Assembly: GCA_902590915.1 (NCBI GenBank) | Contig: CACIYQ010000006.1 | Location: 1 to 64,000 of the forward strand | From: an uncultured Pelagibacteraceae bacterium | GTDB taxonomy: Bacteria; Pseudomonadota; Alphaproteobacteria; Pelagibacterales; Pelagibacteraceae | DNA length: 64,000 nt | Direction of reading: 5' to 3' | Shown here: one piece after another, positions 1-8,929 of the stretch | Position numbering within the stretch: the stretch's first letter is position 1 | How the letters are laid out: the number at the start of each line of letters is the position of its first letter | Position numbers and translations under genes: made by a program | Notes under the pieces: model-generated | Told to the model about the DNA's origin: nothing | Seen by the model: the letters and a program-made list of their open reading frames with translations, nothing else | Databases searched by the model: none

Positions 1-1
1 T

Positions 2-1585
2 TCTACATGGAATGAGGCAGCTCCTTGTAACATTGCTTTAATGAGACAAGCTCAATCTGTTAAAAAAGGCGTTAGATCAAATGGAGGCACTCCAAGAGAA
101 TTTTGTACCATCACTGTTACGGATGGAATTGCTATGGGCCATGAAGGGATGAAATCTTCTTTGATCTCAAGAGAAGTTATAGCTGATTCAGCAGAGTTAA
201 CAGTTAGAGGACATTGTTATGATGCATTAGTTGGTATTGCAGGATGTGATAAATCTTTACCAGGATTAATGATGTCGATGGTTAGATTAAATGTTCCAAG
301 TGTATTTATTTATGGAGGTTCAATTCTTCCAGGAAAATATAAAGGTAAAGACGTAACAGTTGTTGATGTATTTGAAGCTGTTGGAAAACATTCATCAGGT
401 AAAATGACAGCTGCAGAACTAAGAAAATTAGAATTAGTTGCTTGTCCTAGTGCAGGTGCTTGTGGAGGCCAATTTACTGCAAATACTATGGCATGTGTGT
501 CTGAGGCTATTGGATTAGCATTACCATACTCAGCAGGAACTCCAGCTCCATATGAGGAAAGAGATAAGTATGCAAAAGAAAGTGGCAAAATGGTTATGCA
601 ACTTTTAAAAAAACAAATTAAGCCAAGAGATATTGTAACTAGAAAAGCATTAGAAAATGCTGCAACAATAGTTGCTGCAACAGGAGGGTCTACTAATGCA
701 GGATTACATTTACCAGCAATTGCAAATGAAGCAGGAATAAAATTTGATTTAATGGATGTTGCTAAAATTTTTAAAAGAACTCCGTATCTAGCTGATTTAA
801 AACCAGGTGGAAAATATGTTGCAAAAGATATGTGGTTAGCAGGTGGTGTTCCTATGTTATTAAAAACTTTATATGAAGGTGGCTACATTCATGGTGATTG
901 TATGACTGTTACAGGGAAAACAATGAAAGAAAATTTAAAAAATATTAAATTTAATCCTAAACAAAAAGTAATGAGATCTTATAAAGATCCATTATCACCT
1001 ACAGGGGGTGTAGTTGGTTTAAAAGGTAATTTAGCACCAGATGGAGCGATAGTAAAAGTTGCAGGATTAGCTAAATTACAATTTACTGGAAAAGCAAGAT
1101 GTTTTGATAACGAAGAAAGTGCAATGAAAGCTGTTCAAAGTAAAAAGTATAATGATGGTGATGTAATTATAATTAGATACGAAGGACCAGTTGGTGGTCC
1201 TGGTATGAGAGAAATGTTATCTACAACAGGAGCAATTTATGGACAGGGAAAAGGGGAGAAAGTAGCTCTTTTAACTGATGGAAGGTTCTCTGGAGCTACT
1301 AGAGGCTTTTGTGTGGGTCATGTGGGCCCTGAGGCTGCTCTAGGAGGTCCCATAGGTCTTTTACGTAATGGAGATATCATTGATATTGATGCCAAAAAAG
1401 GAACTATCAATGTCAGACTTTCTAAAAAAGAACTAGCTTCTAGAAAAAGGAAATGGAGAGCAAGAAAATCTGATTTTGGATCTGGTACTTTATGGAAATA
1501 TGCGCAAACCGTTGGTCCAGCATTTTTAGGTGCACCAACACACCCAGGTAAGAAAAAAGAAGTTAAGGATTATTCAGAGATTTAA
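2..1585 (+). CDS. ilvD: Dihydroxy-acid dehydratase, 5' end cut by window edge
   Basis: It dehydrates 2,3-dihydroxy-3-methyl acids to 2-keto acids in valine, leucine and isoleucine synthesis. The open frame runs in from the left edge: codons from base 2 read [16 protein letters not shown] before the first ATG at 41. That ATG is therefore internal and the gene is 5'-truncated by the window. The three family iron-sulfur cysteine motifs are visible: PCN at the N-terminus, AGCDKS, and ACGGQF. Late motifs [18 protein letters not shown] and GHVGPEA are also typical of the IlvD/Edd family. The stop codon overlaps the next start by one base, so it is probably co-transcribed with the sugar-nucleotide gene downstream. 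The identification is secure; only the missing N-terminus is unknown. Confidence 0.97.
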   Translation, partial: STWNEAAPCNIALMRQAQSVKKGVRSNGGTPREFCTITVTDGIAMGHEGMKSSLISREVIADSAELTVRGHCYDALVGIAGCDKSLPGLMMSMVRLNVPSVFIYGGSILPGKYKGKDVTVVDVFEAVGKHSSGKMTAAELRKLELVACPSAGACGGQFTANTMACVSEAIGLALPYSAGTPAPYEERDKYAKESGKMVMQLLKKQIKPRDIVTRKALENAATIVAATGGSTNAGLHLPAIANEAGIKFDLMDVAKIFKRTPYLADLKPGGKYVAKDMWLAGGVPMLLKTLYEGGYIHGDCMTVTGKTMKENLKNIKFNPKQKVMRSYKDPLSPTGGVVGLKGNLAPDGAIVKVAGLAKLQFTGKARCFDNEESAMKAVQSKKYNDGDVIIIRYEGPVGGPGMREMLSTTGAIYGQGKGEKVALLTDGRFSGATRGFCVGHVGPEAALGGPIGLLRNGDIIDIDAKKGTINVRLSKKELASRKRKWRARKSDFGSGTLWKYAQTVGPAFLGAPTHPGKKKEVKDYSEI

Positions 1586-2790
1586 TGAAAATTCGTCCAG
1601 TCATTTTATGTGGAGGTGCTGGAAATCGACTTTGGCCAAATTCTAAAAATCATCAAGCAAAGCAGTTTATTGATTTTGGTAATTGGACTTTATTTGGAAA
1701 AACACTTCAGAGAACAAAAGCATCAATTTATGACTCTCCAATAATTAGCACTAATAAGAAATACTTAAGTAAAGTAAAACAGCATTTAAGAAAAAACAAA
1801 ATAAACAAATATAAAATTGTTGTAGAACCAGCTAAAAGAAACACTGCACCAGCTATATTAAGCACTGCTTTAATTAAAGATATTCCAGATAATCAGCCCT
1901 TAATGTTTTTTACAGCAGATCATTTGATTGAAAAGATGAGTATTTTTAATAAAACAATTAACAAAAATAAATTAAACCTTAATGAAGAAAATATATTTGT
2001 TTTTGGAATTAAACCTAAATCTCCAACGAGTGATTATGGTTATTTTTTAACAAAAAAAATCAAAGGTAATACTTATAAAGTAACTAGATTTATTGAAAAA
2101 CCAAAAGAAGCTAAGGCCAAACAAATTATAAAGAATAAAGGCTATTGGAATTCTGGAATGTTTTATCTTAGAAAAGATTCTATTATTAATAACTTTAAAA
2201 AATATCAGCCTAAAACTTACAGAAATTGTTTAATTGCAGTTAATAAAACAAAATTTAAGGCTAATACATATTATCTAAACAAAGCTTCATTTATAAAAGC
2301 AACCGCCAAATCATTTGATTATGCAATTCTTGAAAAAACCAAACAAATTAACGCTATCAAATTAGACATTCCTTGGTCAGATCTTGGTAGTTGGAAAGAA
2401 ATTCTGAAGATGTATGACAAAAATAAAAACAAATATATTAAGAAAAAAAATGTCTATTACCGTCCATGGGGTAGATACACGAACTTATTTGAAGGAAAAG
2501 AATTTTTAATTAAAGAGTTATATGTAAAACCAAAAGGCATTCTAAGTTTACAAAAACATCATCATCGAGCTGAACATTGGTTAGTTACACAAGGTAATGC
2601 CAAAATAACACTTAATAAGGATATTATAATTAAAAAACCTGGTGAACATATATTCATTCCATTAGAAGCAATCCATAGAGTTCAAAATCCAGGAAAAAAA
2701 CCTGTTAAAATTGTTGAAGCTCAAGTTGGCTCAATTTTGAAGGAAAGTGATATTGTTAGATATCAAGATGTATATGGAAGAGTTCGTTAA
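1585..2790 (+). CDS. manC: Mannose-1-phosphate guanylyltransferase (ManC/XanB/AlgA type)
   Basis: It forms GDP-mannose from mannose-1-phosphate and GTP for surface polysaccharide or glycoconjugate synthesis. The nucleotidyltransferase signature CGGAGNRLWP is at residues 9-18, NTAPAIL follows in the first quarter, and FIEKP occurs mid-protein. The C-terminal cupin domain begins near residue 293 (RPWGRY), with the metal-site-like HHHRAEHW and IPLEAIHRVQNPG. The cupin is the domain that gives isomerase activity in bifunctional members. At 401 residues it is shorter than typical bifunctional enzymes of about 470, so isomerase activity is uncertain. The ATG overlaps the ilvD stop by one base, which suggests translational coupling. 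Confidence 0.92.
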   Translation: MKIRPVILCGGAGNRLWPNSKNHQAKQFIDFGNWTLFGKTLQRTKASIYDSPIISTNKKYLSKVKQHLRKNKINKYKIVVEPAKRNTAPAILSTALIKDIPDNQPLMFFTADHLIEKMSIFNKTINKNKLNLNEENIFVFGIKPKSPTSDYGYFLTKKIKGNTYKVTRFIEKPKEAKAKQIIKNKGYWNSGMFYLRKDSIINNFKKYQPKTYRNCLIAVNKTKFKANTYYLNKASFIKATAKSFDYAILEKTKQINAIKLDIPWSDLGSWKEILKMYDKNKNKYIKKKNVYYRPWGRYTNLFEGKEFLIKELYVKPKGILSLQKHHHRAEHWLVTQGNAKITLNKDIIIKKPGEHIFIPLEAIHRVQNPGKKPVKIVEAQVGSILKESDIVRYQDVYGRVR

Positions 2791-2916
2791 ATTAACTGAA
2801 TTGTAATATTAGATAAATATTTTTATAATTAAATTTATTTAAAAATTGCATACAAAATTTATATTTTAATAATCAATTATTCTTCACTAATTTTTATAAA
2901 TTTTGTTAATTAATTA

Positions 2917-2950
2917 CTTTCTCTCTTTTCATAATTGAGAAGAGAGAAAG
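2917..2950. terminator. Perfect hairpin in convergent gap, probable bidirectional terminator
   Basis: An 11-bp perfect inverted repeat (2917-2927 with 2940-2950) extends by three further pairs, including one G-U, to a 14-bp stem with a 6-nt loop. It lies between the ends of the convergent genes manC and the lysine-rich ORF. Neither side has a strong T tract, so efficiency is uncertain. Confidence 0.55.
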
Positions 2951-2963
2951 ACGAATTTAGATG

Positions 2964-3173
2964 TTAATTATTTACAGATGCTGGGCTTTCACCAGCTTGT
3001 TTCTTAGCTATTTTTTTTGCTTTTTTTTCAGCAACTTTTTTTTCTAAACTTGCAATTTTTATATTAATTTTAGATAATTTTTTTTCTTTTAAATTAATCT
3101 TATTTTTGAACTTATTAATTGATTTACTAATTTTTTGTTTCTTTTTTGCAAAGTTTTTAAGTTTTTTTTTCAT
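2964..3173 (-). CDS. Small lysine-rich basic protein, unknown function
   Basis: A 69-residue protein with about 25 lysines, predicted helical with heptad-like spacing of Ile and Leu, and ending in an acidic/polar tail (AGESPASVNN). A longer reading from a TTG at 3185 is possible. The ATG at 3173 is preferred because a GGAGG Shine-Dalgarno sequence sits 5 nt upstream, which is strong for this genome. No signal peptide or membrane segment is seen. The charge suggests nucleic-acid binding or a ribosome- or nucleoid-associated role, but I do not recognise a family. It lies alone between manC and the lipid genes, with a hairpin just past its stop. Confidence 0.62.
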   Translation of the reverse strand: MKKKLKNFAKKKQKISKSINKFKNKINLKEKKLSKINIKIASLEKKVAEKKAKKIAKKQAGESPASVNN

Positions 3174-3242
3174 CTCAACCTCCAATTGTATGAATTTAAT
3201 GGTGTATTATTCCAAATTATCAAAATTAAGTAAATGAAATAT

Positions 3243-4133
3243 TTAAGCTGCTTTTAGGATATTAAATTCTTGTTTTGAAGACGAAATAATTATTTTTTCG
3301 TGCTCACCGAAATTATCACCATCAATTTGAACAGGTATATTATTTCCCAAGCCGTCAAATTTAATTTCATCTACATTTACAGTAATCACAGATTTAGATT
3401 TATTCAAATTTCCGTATACAGCTATTAAATAAATATAATAAAGTAATTTATATCTTTTGAGATCCTTAAAAATATAGGTAGTAAATTTTTTATCAAATAT
3501 ATGTGTATCAGTAATTTTATGGTGCCCAGCATAGTATTTGCTATTTGAGCAAAGAACCCAATCAGCAAATATATCTTCTTTATCTATCGACACTTTAATC
3601 TTTTTATTATTCATTGATAAAAATTTTTGGAAACCTTTTATACCAAAAATAACTTTTCCTAGAATTTTCTTTAAATAAGAGTCAATTGAATTTACAATTT
3701 GAGCGTCCCATCCAATACCTGCCATTAAAATAAAATGCTTGTCATTAATTTTAACTAAACATGTTTTGTCGTAGTTGTCTGAAGTAAGCGTATTAGCTAT
3801 ATGTTTTACATTTTTAGTCATACCCAATTCTGCTTGCAAAATATTAGCCGTACCAGCTGGAATATATCCAATTGCAAAGTTTTCAGGTAGATTGAAATTA
3901 TTTTTTATTAATTCATTAATTGCAAAAGAAACGGAACCATCTCCCCCAGCAACTAACAATCTATCGTAGTTATTTATTTCAAAGTTTTTTATTATTTCAG
4001 AGGCTTCCGACTCACTCGATGTCTCAAATAAATCAACTTTGTGGTGATTCGATATTTCTTCAAGTATTTTTTTGATAAATTTTGACTTTCTTCCACCTGC
4101 TGATTTCTTGTTATATATTAGACAAAATTTCAT
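3243..4133 (-). CDS. Diacylglycerol/lipid kinase family protein (YegS/DgkB-like)
   Basis: A member of the DAGK catalytic-domain family, which phosphorylates diacylglycerol or related lipids. The hallmark GGDGS(V) nucleotide-binding motif follows LLVAGGDG in the N-terminal third. NKKSAGGRKS at the start matches the usual N-P-x-S/A-G-G-R family opening. PAGTANILQAEL matches the P-x-G-T-x-N motif. I chose ATG 4133 because the extra residues from 4226 are hydrophobic, unlike the family, and would overlap plcP. It is divergent from plcP. A plausible role is returning PlcP-released diacylglycerol to phosphatidic acid when phosphate is available; this is inferred from the neighbourhood only. Confidence 0.85.
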   Translation of the reverse strand: MKFCLIYNKKSAGGRKSKFIKKILEEISNHHKVDLFETSSESEASEIIKNFEINNYDRLLVAGGDGSVSFAINELIKNNFNLPENFAIGYIPAGTANILQAELGMTKNVKHIANTLTSDNYDKTCLVKINDKHFILMAGIGWDAQIVNSIDSYLKKILGKVIFGIKGFQKFLSMNNKKIKVSIDKEDIFADWVLCSNSKYYAGHHKITDTHIFDKKFTTYIFKDLKRYKLLYYIYLIAVYGNLNKSKSVITVNVDEIKFDGLGNNIPVQIDGDNFGEHEKIIISSSKQEFNILKAA

Positions 4134-4151
4134 ATTTAATAAAACTGTAAC
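4134..4151 (+). promoter_or_regulatory. Probable Pho box upstream of plcP
   Basis: Half-sites ATTTAAT (4134-4140) and CTGTAAC (4145-4151) are separated by AAAA, giving the 11-bp period expected for PhoB. The site lies 66 bp before the plcP ATG. Confidence 0.55.
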
Positions 4152-4216
4152 ATAAAAATGTAGTAATGAGTTAAAGATTCTACTTATAATAGAATCATTA
4201 ATTATAACAAGAAAAT

Positions 4217-5050
4217 ATGGAAACAAAAAAATCTTTAATTACATATAAAAGCTTATTTATTTCAGATGTACATCTAGGAACTAAAGGGTGTCAGGCAGAT
4301 AAATTATTAGAATTTTTTAAATATTCAAGGTCAGAGAATTTATATCTAGTAGGAGATATAATTGATGTATGGGCTATGCAGAAAACGTTTTATTGGCCTC
4401 AACAGCACAATGACGTAATCCAAAAAATTTTAAGAAAAGCAAGGCATGGTACAAAAGTATTTTATATAATTGGAAACCATGACGAGGTTTTTAGAAAATT
4501 TATACCAATGCATTTTGGTGATATCAATATAGTTAACAGAGTTATTCATGAGACACCGCTTGGAAAAAAATATCTTGTAGTCCACGGTGATGCCTGGGAC
4601 GGTGTAATGAAATATGCAAAATGGTTATCTAAGTTAGGATCAATTGCATATGGTCTATTACTTAGATTAAATATTGTTATTAATTTCTTTAGAAAATTAA
4701 GAGGAAAAAGTTACTGGTCTCTCGCAAAATTTTTAAAATATAAAGTTAAAAATGCAGTTAAATATATAGGTGAATATGAAAGAACAGTATCAGATTATGC
4801 AAAAAGAAAAAAGTATGATGGTATAATATGTGGACATATTCATCATGCAGAAGATCAAAATTTTGATGGAATTAATTATTTGAACTGTGGGGACTGGGTA
4901 GAGTCCTGCACTGCTTTAGCAGAGAAATATGATGGAACATTTGAAATTATATATTGGGATAATGCTAGGAAAGAATTCGTAACAGAGGACGAAGAGAAAA
5001 AAGAAATAGATAAAAAAGATAACGTAGAAGATTTAAAGCGAGCTTCTTAA
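4217..5050 (+). CDS. plcP: PlcP-type phospholipase C (LpxH-like metallophosphoesterase)
   Basis: Probable phospholipase C that removes the phosphate head group from membrane phospholipids during phosphate starvation and leaves diacylglycerol. The calcineurin-like metal motifs appear in order: SDVHLG (residues 17-22), VGDIIDVW, GNHDEV, VVHGDAWD and GHIHHA. The family resembles LpxH (UDP-diacylglucosamine hydrolase), which is the main alternative. The assignment to PlcP rests on established work on SMc00171 of Sinorhizobium and its marine relatives, and on the directly adjacent glycosyltransferase, since plcP-agt pairing is diagnostic. The downstream gene starts 2 bp after the stop. A Pho box lies upstream. 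No signal peptide is seen, so it probably acts at the inner leaflet. Confidence 0.85.
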   Translation: METKKSLITYKSLFISDVHLGTKGCQADKLLEFFKYSRSENLYLVGDIIDVWAMQKTFYWPQQHNDVIQKILRKARHGTKVFYIIGNHDEVFRKFIPMHFGDINIVNRVIHETPLGKKYLVVHGDAWDGVMKYAKWLSKLGSIAYGLLLRLNIVINFFRKLRGKSYWSLAKFLKYKVKNAVKYIGEYERTVSDYAKRKKYDGIICGHIHHAEDQNFDGINYLNCGDWVESCTALAEKYDGTFEIIYWDNARKEFVTEDEEKKEIDKKDNVEDLKRAS

Positions 5051-5052
5051 GC

Positions 5053-6057
5053 GTGAAAATTCTAATCGTAACAGATGCATACTATCCACAAGTGAATGGT
5101 GTAGTTAGAACTTTGCATGAAACTGGAGAAGTATTAAAATCTCAAGGTCACAACATAGAGTTTATCACACCCCAACAATTTCTTACTGTTCCTATGCCAA
5201 AATATAATGAGATTAGATTATCATTAAATGTTTGGCCAAGAGTAAGTAATTTAATCAATGCAATAAAACCTGATGCAATACACATCGCAACCGAAGGTCC
5301 TTTAGGTTTTATGGCAAGAAGACACTGTATTAAAAATGGTTTAAAATTTACCACTAGCTTTCACACTAGATTTGACAAATATATGAAACTTTACATGCCA
5401 ATCATTCCTGCAAAATGGTCAGAGAAGTTTTTATGTAATTTTCATAATAAAGCTGAAAGAATTTTAGTAACAACAGAGTCGATGCGAGAGGAACTAATAG
5501 CATTAGGGGTTGATAATAATAAAATGGTAACTTGGACAAGGGGTGGTAATCATGGAGCTTTTAAAAATCCAGTTAAAAGAGATTTACCATACAAAAGACC
5601 TATATGGATTTACGTTGGAAGAGTGGCTGTTGAAAAAAATATTAAGGCCTTTTTAGATTTAGAATTAGAAGGCACAAAAGTTATAATTGGTAAAGGACCA
5701 GATTTAAATAATTTAAAAAAAAAGTTTACAAAAGATATTTTTTTAGGAGAAAAAACAAACGGAGAATTAGCATCTCATTTTGCTTCTTCTGATGTTTTTG
5801 TCTTTCCAAGCAAAACAGATACTTTTGGTATTGTTGTGCTAGAGTCTTTAAATTGTGGAACACCAGTTGCTGCCTATCCTGTCCCAGGCCCGAAAGATAT
5901 ATTAGGAGGGACTAACATAGATACTTTGGATAATGATCTTAAAGCTTCTGCTCTAAAGGCTTTAAAAGTTAATAGAGAAGATTGTTTAGAATTTGCTAAA
6001 AAATATAGCTGGGAAGAAACAGCTAAAATATTCTTTGAGAATATCTCCCCTAATTAA
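5053..6057 (+). CDS. agt: GT4 glycosyltransferase, Agt-type glycolipid synthase
   Basis: Family-4 glycosyltransferase expected to transfer a sugar to diacylglycerol and make non-phosphorus glycolipids that replace phospholipids. It opens with ILIVTDAYYPQVNGVVRTL, the typical GT4 N-terminus with the glycine-rich acceptor-site loop. The donor-site region IYVGRVAVEKNI and the E-x7-E-like segment FPSKTDTFGIVVLESLNCGTPVAA follow. The start is a GTG 2 bp after plcP, so the two genes are almost certainly translated together. Members in marine bacteria make monoglucosyl or glucuronosyl diacylglycerol; which sugar is used here cannot be told from sequence. The 3' end overlaps the convergent acyltransferase gene by 8 bp. 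Confidence 0.86.
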   Translation: MKILIVTDAYYPQVNGVVRTLHETGEVLKSQGHNIEFITPQQFLTVPMPKYNEIRLSLNVWPRVSNLINAIKPDAIHIATEGPLGFMARRHCIKNGLKFTTSFHTRFDKYMKLYMPIIPAKWSEKFLCNFHNKAERILVTTESMREELIALGVDNNKMVTWTRGGNHGAFKNPVKRDLPYKRPIWIYVGRVAVEKNIKAFLDLELEGTKVIIGKGPDLNNLKKKFTKDIFLGEKTNGELASHFASSDVFVFPSKTDTFGIVVLESLNCGTPVAAYPVPGPKDILGGTNIDTLDNDLKASALKALKVNREDCLEFAKKYSWEETAKIFFENISPN

Positions 6058-6787
6058 TATTTACAACTATAGATCTAAGTTTGTCTACTATTTGTCTATT
6101 ATTCAATCTTTCGTTTTGTAGTGATGAAATTTTTTTCCCAATACTAAGCTTAAATGTTTGATTTTTTTTATTTAATAATTCTCGTATAAATAAAATTCTT
6201 CTTAAATTATTATTTACAAAACCTATTGTGTGAAAAAGTAAGCTATTTTTTCCAAAAAAACGTACAGGAATAATTGTACCATTTGTCTTATTAATTATAG
6301 ATCCAATTAATGGTTTCCATCTTCTTTCATTAGCCTCATTAAAAATTAGAGAAGAAGTTGCAACTTCTCCTGAAGGAAAGGTTATTAAAATTCCATTTGA
6401 ATTTACGTGCTCAATTGCTTTTTTTTTAGAAATGATATTTTTTTTAATATCTTCTGTTAATGTTGAAAATTTAATTGGTAACAAGTATTCTCTTATTTGG
6501 TCAATTTGTGAAACTTCATCGTTAATTAAAATTTTATAATCCTTTCGGATATCACATATTATTGAACAAATTATTAGTCCATCTAATAATCCAAATGGAT
6601 GATTTGCAACTATTATACTTGATCCTGCTTTGGGTATATTGTCAACATTTTCTGCAATGTAATTTATTTTTAAAATATCTAAAGTTTTTTTCCAAAAATT
6701 ATTTGATTGTTTTAACTCCTTGTAATTAACTTTATACAAAGATTTGATTTCATCAATTTTTGAAATTTTCTCTAGGATTTGCTGCAT
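6050..6787 (-). CDS. olsA: Lysophospholipid-type acyltransferase, probable OlsA (ornithine lipid synthesis)
   Basis: O-acyltransferase of the PlsC superfamily. The block ANHPFGLLDG carries the catalytic His and Asp with five residues between, the variant seen in the OlsF/hemolysin-associated subfamily. FPSGEVA and IPVRFFG match the later acceptor-binding blocks. It directly follows the olsB-like gene, with a one-base TAA/ATG overlap. The expected reaction is acylation of lyso-ornithine lipid to the mature, phosphorus-free ornithine lipid. A generic role in phosphatidic acid synthesis is the alternative. The pairing with olsB and the Pho box upstream of the pair favour lipid remodelling. Confidence 0.75.
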   Translation of the reverse strand: MQQILEKISKIDEIKSLYKVNYKELKQSNNFWKKTLDILKINYIAENVDNIPKAGSSIIVANHPFGLLDGLIICSIICDIRKDYKILINDEVSQIDQIREYLLPIKFSTLTEDIKKNIISKKKAIEHVNSNGILITFPSGEVATSSLIFNEANERRWKPLIGSIINKTNGTIIPVRFFGKNSLLFHTIGFVNNNLRRILFIRELLNKKNQTFKLSIGKKISSLQNERLNNRQIVDKLRSIVVNIN

Positions 6788-7614
6788 TAGTCTAAAATTT
6801 TATTTACATATTCTTTATTTATTTTTTCAATTGGTAAAAAAATAAAAACATCTGTTGTCTTGAATTTATTATCAATTACAGCACCTGCCCCGATAGATGC
6901 ATTAAACTTTAAATATGCTTTGATTAAAGTGGGTAATTTTGCAAATAATTTAATATTTAAATTTATTTTCTTTTGGTAATCAATATTTACTCTATATTTT
7001 GGTAAAGCACTGACGGTAATGTTATCTGGCATTTTGTGATTATGATTAAGATATATTAACTGATCCTCAATCTTGCTAATATTAGTGTTTAAGAAACTGG
7101 CTGTACCAAACAAAGCATCGATATTATTTTTATTAATATAATCATGAATTTCTTTCCACATTAATTGGAGTACATTTTTATTTCTAAATTTTTGAGATAT
7201 ACATGATCGACTTAATTCAAGCATATTATTATAAATTCTTGAATTTAATAAATTCTCTAAATTAAATTCATCGCAACTATAAAAACCTGATTTTTTTTCT
7301 GCAACAGATTGCTTAAGTAAACGATAAGTACCTATTACTTTTGTTTTCGAAAATTTTGATTTTCTGTGGGTCACAATTATATGATCTGCATAATTATCAA
7401 ATTTATCAGAGTCTCTTCTAAAATTTCCTATATTTAATATAGGGTTTTTGATTCTTTCGGAGAAGAAGACTTTATATCTAAGTTTTTGTGCAAGTTTTAT
7501 TTCGCCTCTGCTTTCAGCTAGTTTGACATTAAATGTAGGTTTAAAAAAATCATAAGTATTAATATTAAACTTTTTGTTCTGACTAACTTTTCTTAATAGA
7601 GTATTTATTGTCAT
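6787..7614 (-). CDS. olsB: OlsB-like N-acyltransferase (GNAT / COG3176)
   Basis: Putative L-ornithine N-alpha-acyltransferase, which makes lyso-ornithine lipid from acyl carrier protein-bound 3-hydroxy fatty acid. The diagnostic N-terminal segment LAESRGEIKLAQKLRYKVFF is typical of the OlsB/'putative hemolysin' family. VIGTYRLL and ELSRSCISQKFRNKNVLQLMW follow, the latter being the acyl-donor-binding part of the GNAT fold. The length of 275 residues is normal. It is first in a two-gene unit with olsA. Three Pho half-sites on the minus strand lie 34-62 bp upstream, consistent with induction by phosphate starvation. Confidence 0.82.
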   Translation of the reverse strand: MTINTLLRKVSQNKKFNINTYDFFKPTFNVKLAESRGEIKLAQKLRYKVFFSERIKNPILNIGNFRRDSDKFDNYADHIIVTHRKSKFSKTKVIGTYRLLKQSVAEKKSGFYSCDEFNLENLLNSRIYNNMLELSRSCISQKFRNKNVLQLMWKEIHDYINKNNIDALFGTASFLNTNISKIEDQLIYLNHNHKMPDNITVSALPKYRVNIDYQKKINLNIKLFAKLPTLIKAYLKFNASIGAGAVIDNKFKTTDVFIFLPIEKINKEYVNKILD

Positions 7615-7647
7615 GAATCTTTGATAAAAGATTCACATGTATTTAAT

Positions 7648-7676
7648 GTTAAAAAATTATTTCAAATTTATTACAT
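7648..7676 (-). promoter_or_regulatory. Probable Pho box for olsBA (three half-sites)
   Basis: On the minus strand, ATGTAAT (7676-7670), TTGAAAT (7665-7659) and TTTTAAC (7654-7648) start exactly 11 bp apart. The array ends 34 bp before the olsB start. It lies in the divergent gap with phoR, but it is oriented toward olsB. Confidence 0.6.
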
Positions 7677-7685
7677 AATAATATT

Positions 7686-8834
7686 ATGGATTTACTTACT
7701 ATTTTTTTTGTTATTGTCATAATTGTATTAGGTTATTTTTTAGTTAAAAAAAATGTAAAACCTCAAAACACTGCTATTGTTGAAAACAAATCTAACAAAA
7801 ACGATTTAAGTAAAAGAGTTATAATTGAAGAGTTAGAAGATCAATTTTTTGCATTAGATAGGTATAATCAAATTAAATATCTTAATAAAAGTGCAAAACA
7901 GCGATTTGGGCAAAATCTAATAGACAAAAATATATCTACTGTAATCAGAGATACCAAACTACTTGAGTCAATAGAAAAAACTATTGAGACACAGGTAACT
8001 CAAAATATTGATATTGAAATTAACCTTCCGTCATATCAACTTTACAAAATTTACATCATTCCTGGACCTACATATTTGTTTCCAGAAAATAATTCTGTTG
8101 TTTTGTTTTTAAAAGATTTTACAGAAATTACAAAAGCTCAAAAATTTAAAACAGATTTTGTTGCTAACGTAAGCCACGAATTAAGAACACCTTTAGTCTC
8201 TATAAAAAGTTCTTTAGAAACTATTTTGGGGCCAGCATCAGATGATGCAAAAGCCCAAAAGAAATTCATGAAAATTATGTCAGATCAAGTTATAAGAATG
8301 GAGAATTTAATTAATGATTTGTTAATATTAAGTAGAATTGAACTTGAAGAACATATCAAACCAAACCAAATTGTAGATATAAATGATATTGTTTTAAATA
8401 TTAAAAGTAATTTTGAGTTACCTCTTAAAAAGAAAAAACTCAATTTAAAAGTTAATTTAATGCAGCCAACTTTAGTGTATGGAGACACCGATAAACTTTT
8501 TACTGTTTTTTCTAACTTAATTGATAATGCAATAAAGTATTCAGAGGAAAATAAAAATATAAAAATAAAAAGTGAATATTGCGATGGTAAGTTAATAGAT
8601 AAACATTTAATGATCAGTGTAAAAGATTATGGAATAGGTATCCCACAGGAATTTATTCCAAGAATTACTGAAAGATTTTTTAGAGTTGATACCGAAAAAA
8701 GTAAAAAAATTGGTGGCACAGGTTTAGGGTTAGCAATTATGAAACACATAATCACCCAGCATAGAGGAGATTATGAGATTCTTAGTTCTGTTAACAAAGG
8801 TACAGAAATAAAAATTTATCTTCCAACAAAATAG
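7686..8834 (+). CDS. phoR: Phosphate-responsive sensor histidine kinase PhoR
   Basis: Sensor kinase of the phosphate two-component system, partner of PhoB at 14.9 kb. One N-terminal membrane segment (residues about 2-20) is followed by a PAS-like region of about 100 residues. The dimerisation/phosphoacceptor box VSHELRTPL has His164. The catalytic domain shows the N box NLIDNAIKYSEEN, G1 KDYGIGIP, F box ERFFRVD and G2 GGTGLGLAI. There is no periplasmic sensing domain, in line with PhoR being controlled through Pst/PhoU. It is separated from phoB by the pst operon, whereas many bacteria keep phoBR adjacent. Confidence 0.9.
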   Translation: MDLLTIFFVIVIIVLGYFLVKKNVKPQNTAIVENKSNKNDLSKRVIIEELEDQFFALDRYNQIKYLNKSAKQRFGQNLIDKNISTVIRDTKLLESIEKTIETQVTQNIDIEINLPSYQLYKIYIIPGPTYLFPENNSVVLFLKDFTEITKAQKFKTDFVANVSHELRTPLVSIKSSLETILGPASDDAKAQKKFMKIMSDQVIRMENLINDLLILSRIELEEHIKPNQIVDINDIVLNIKSNFELPLKKKKLNLKVNLMQPTLVYGDTDKLFTVFSNLIDNAIKYSEENKNIKIKSEYCDGKLIDKHLMISVKDYGIGIPQEFIPRITERFFRVDTEKSKKIGGTGLGLAIMKHIITQHRGDYEILSSVNKGTEIKIYLPTK

Positions 8835-8878
8835 TTAAAGCTGAAAAAGTGTTAAAAATTGAATAAAATTCGTTAAAA

Positions 8879-8896
8879 ATTTAACAAATCTTTTAT
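8879..8896 (+). promoter_or_regulatory. Possible Pho box upstream of secreted protein gene
   Basis: ATTTAAC (8879-8885) and CTTTTAT (8890-8896) are separated by AAAT, an 11-bp period. The second half-site is weaker. The site lies 33 bp before the ATG at 8930. Confidence 0.45.
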
Positions 8897-8929
8897 TGAT
8901 TATTGTTACAGTTTATTTAAATTTTTTGA

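Noticed and set aside
310-588. Open frame antisense to ilvD
   Set aside because: It is a shadow of the strongly conserved ilvD frame with no start signal of its own. Similar antisense frames inside pstS, phoU, secD, gyrA and others were left out for the same reason.
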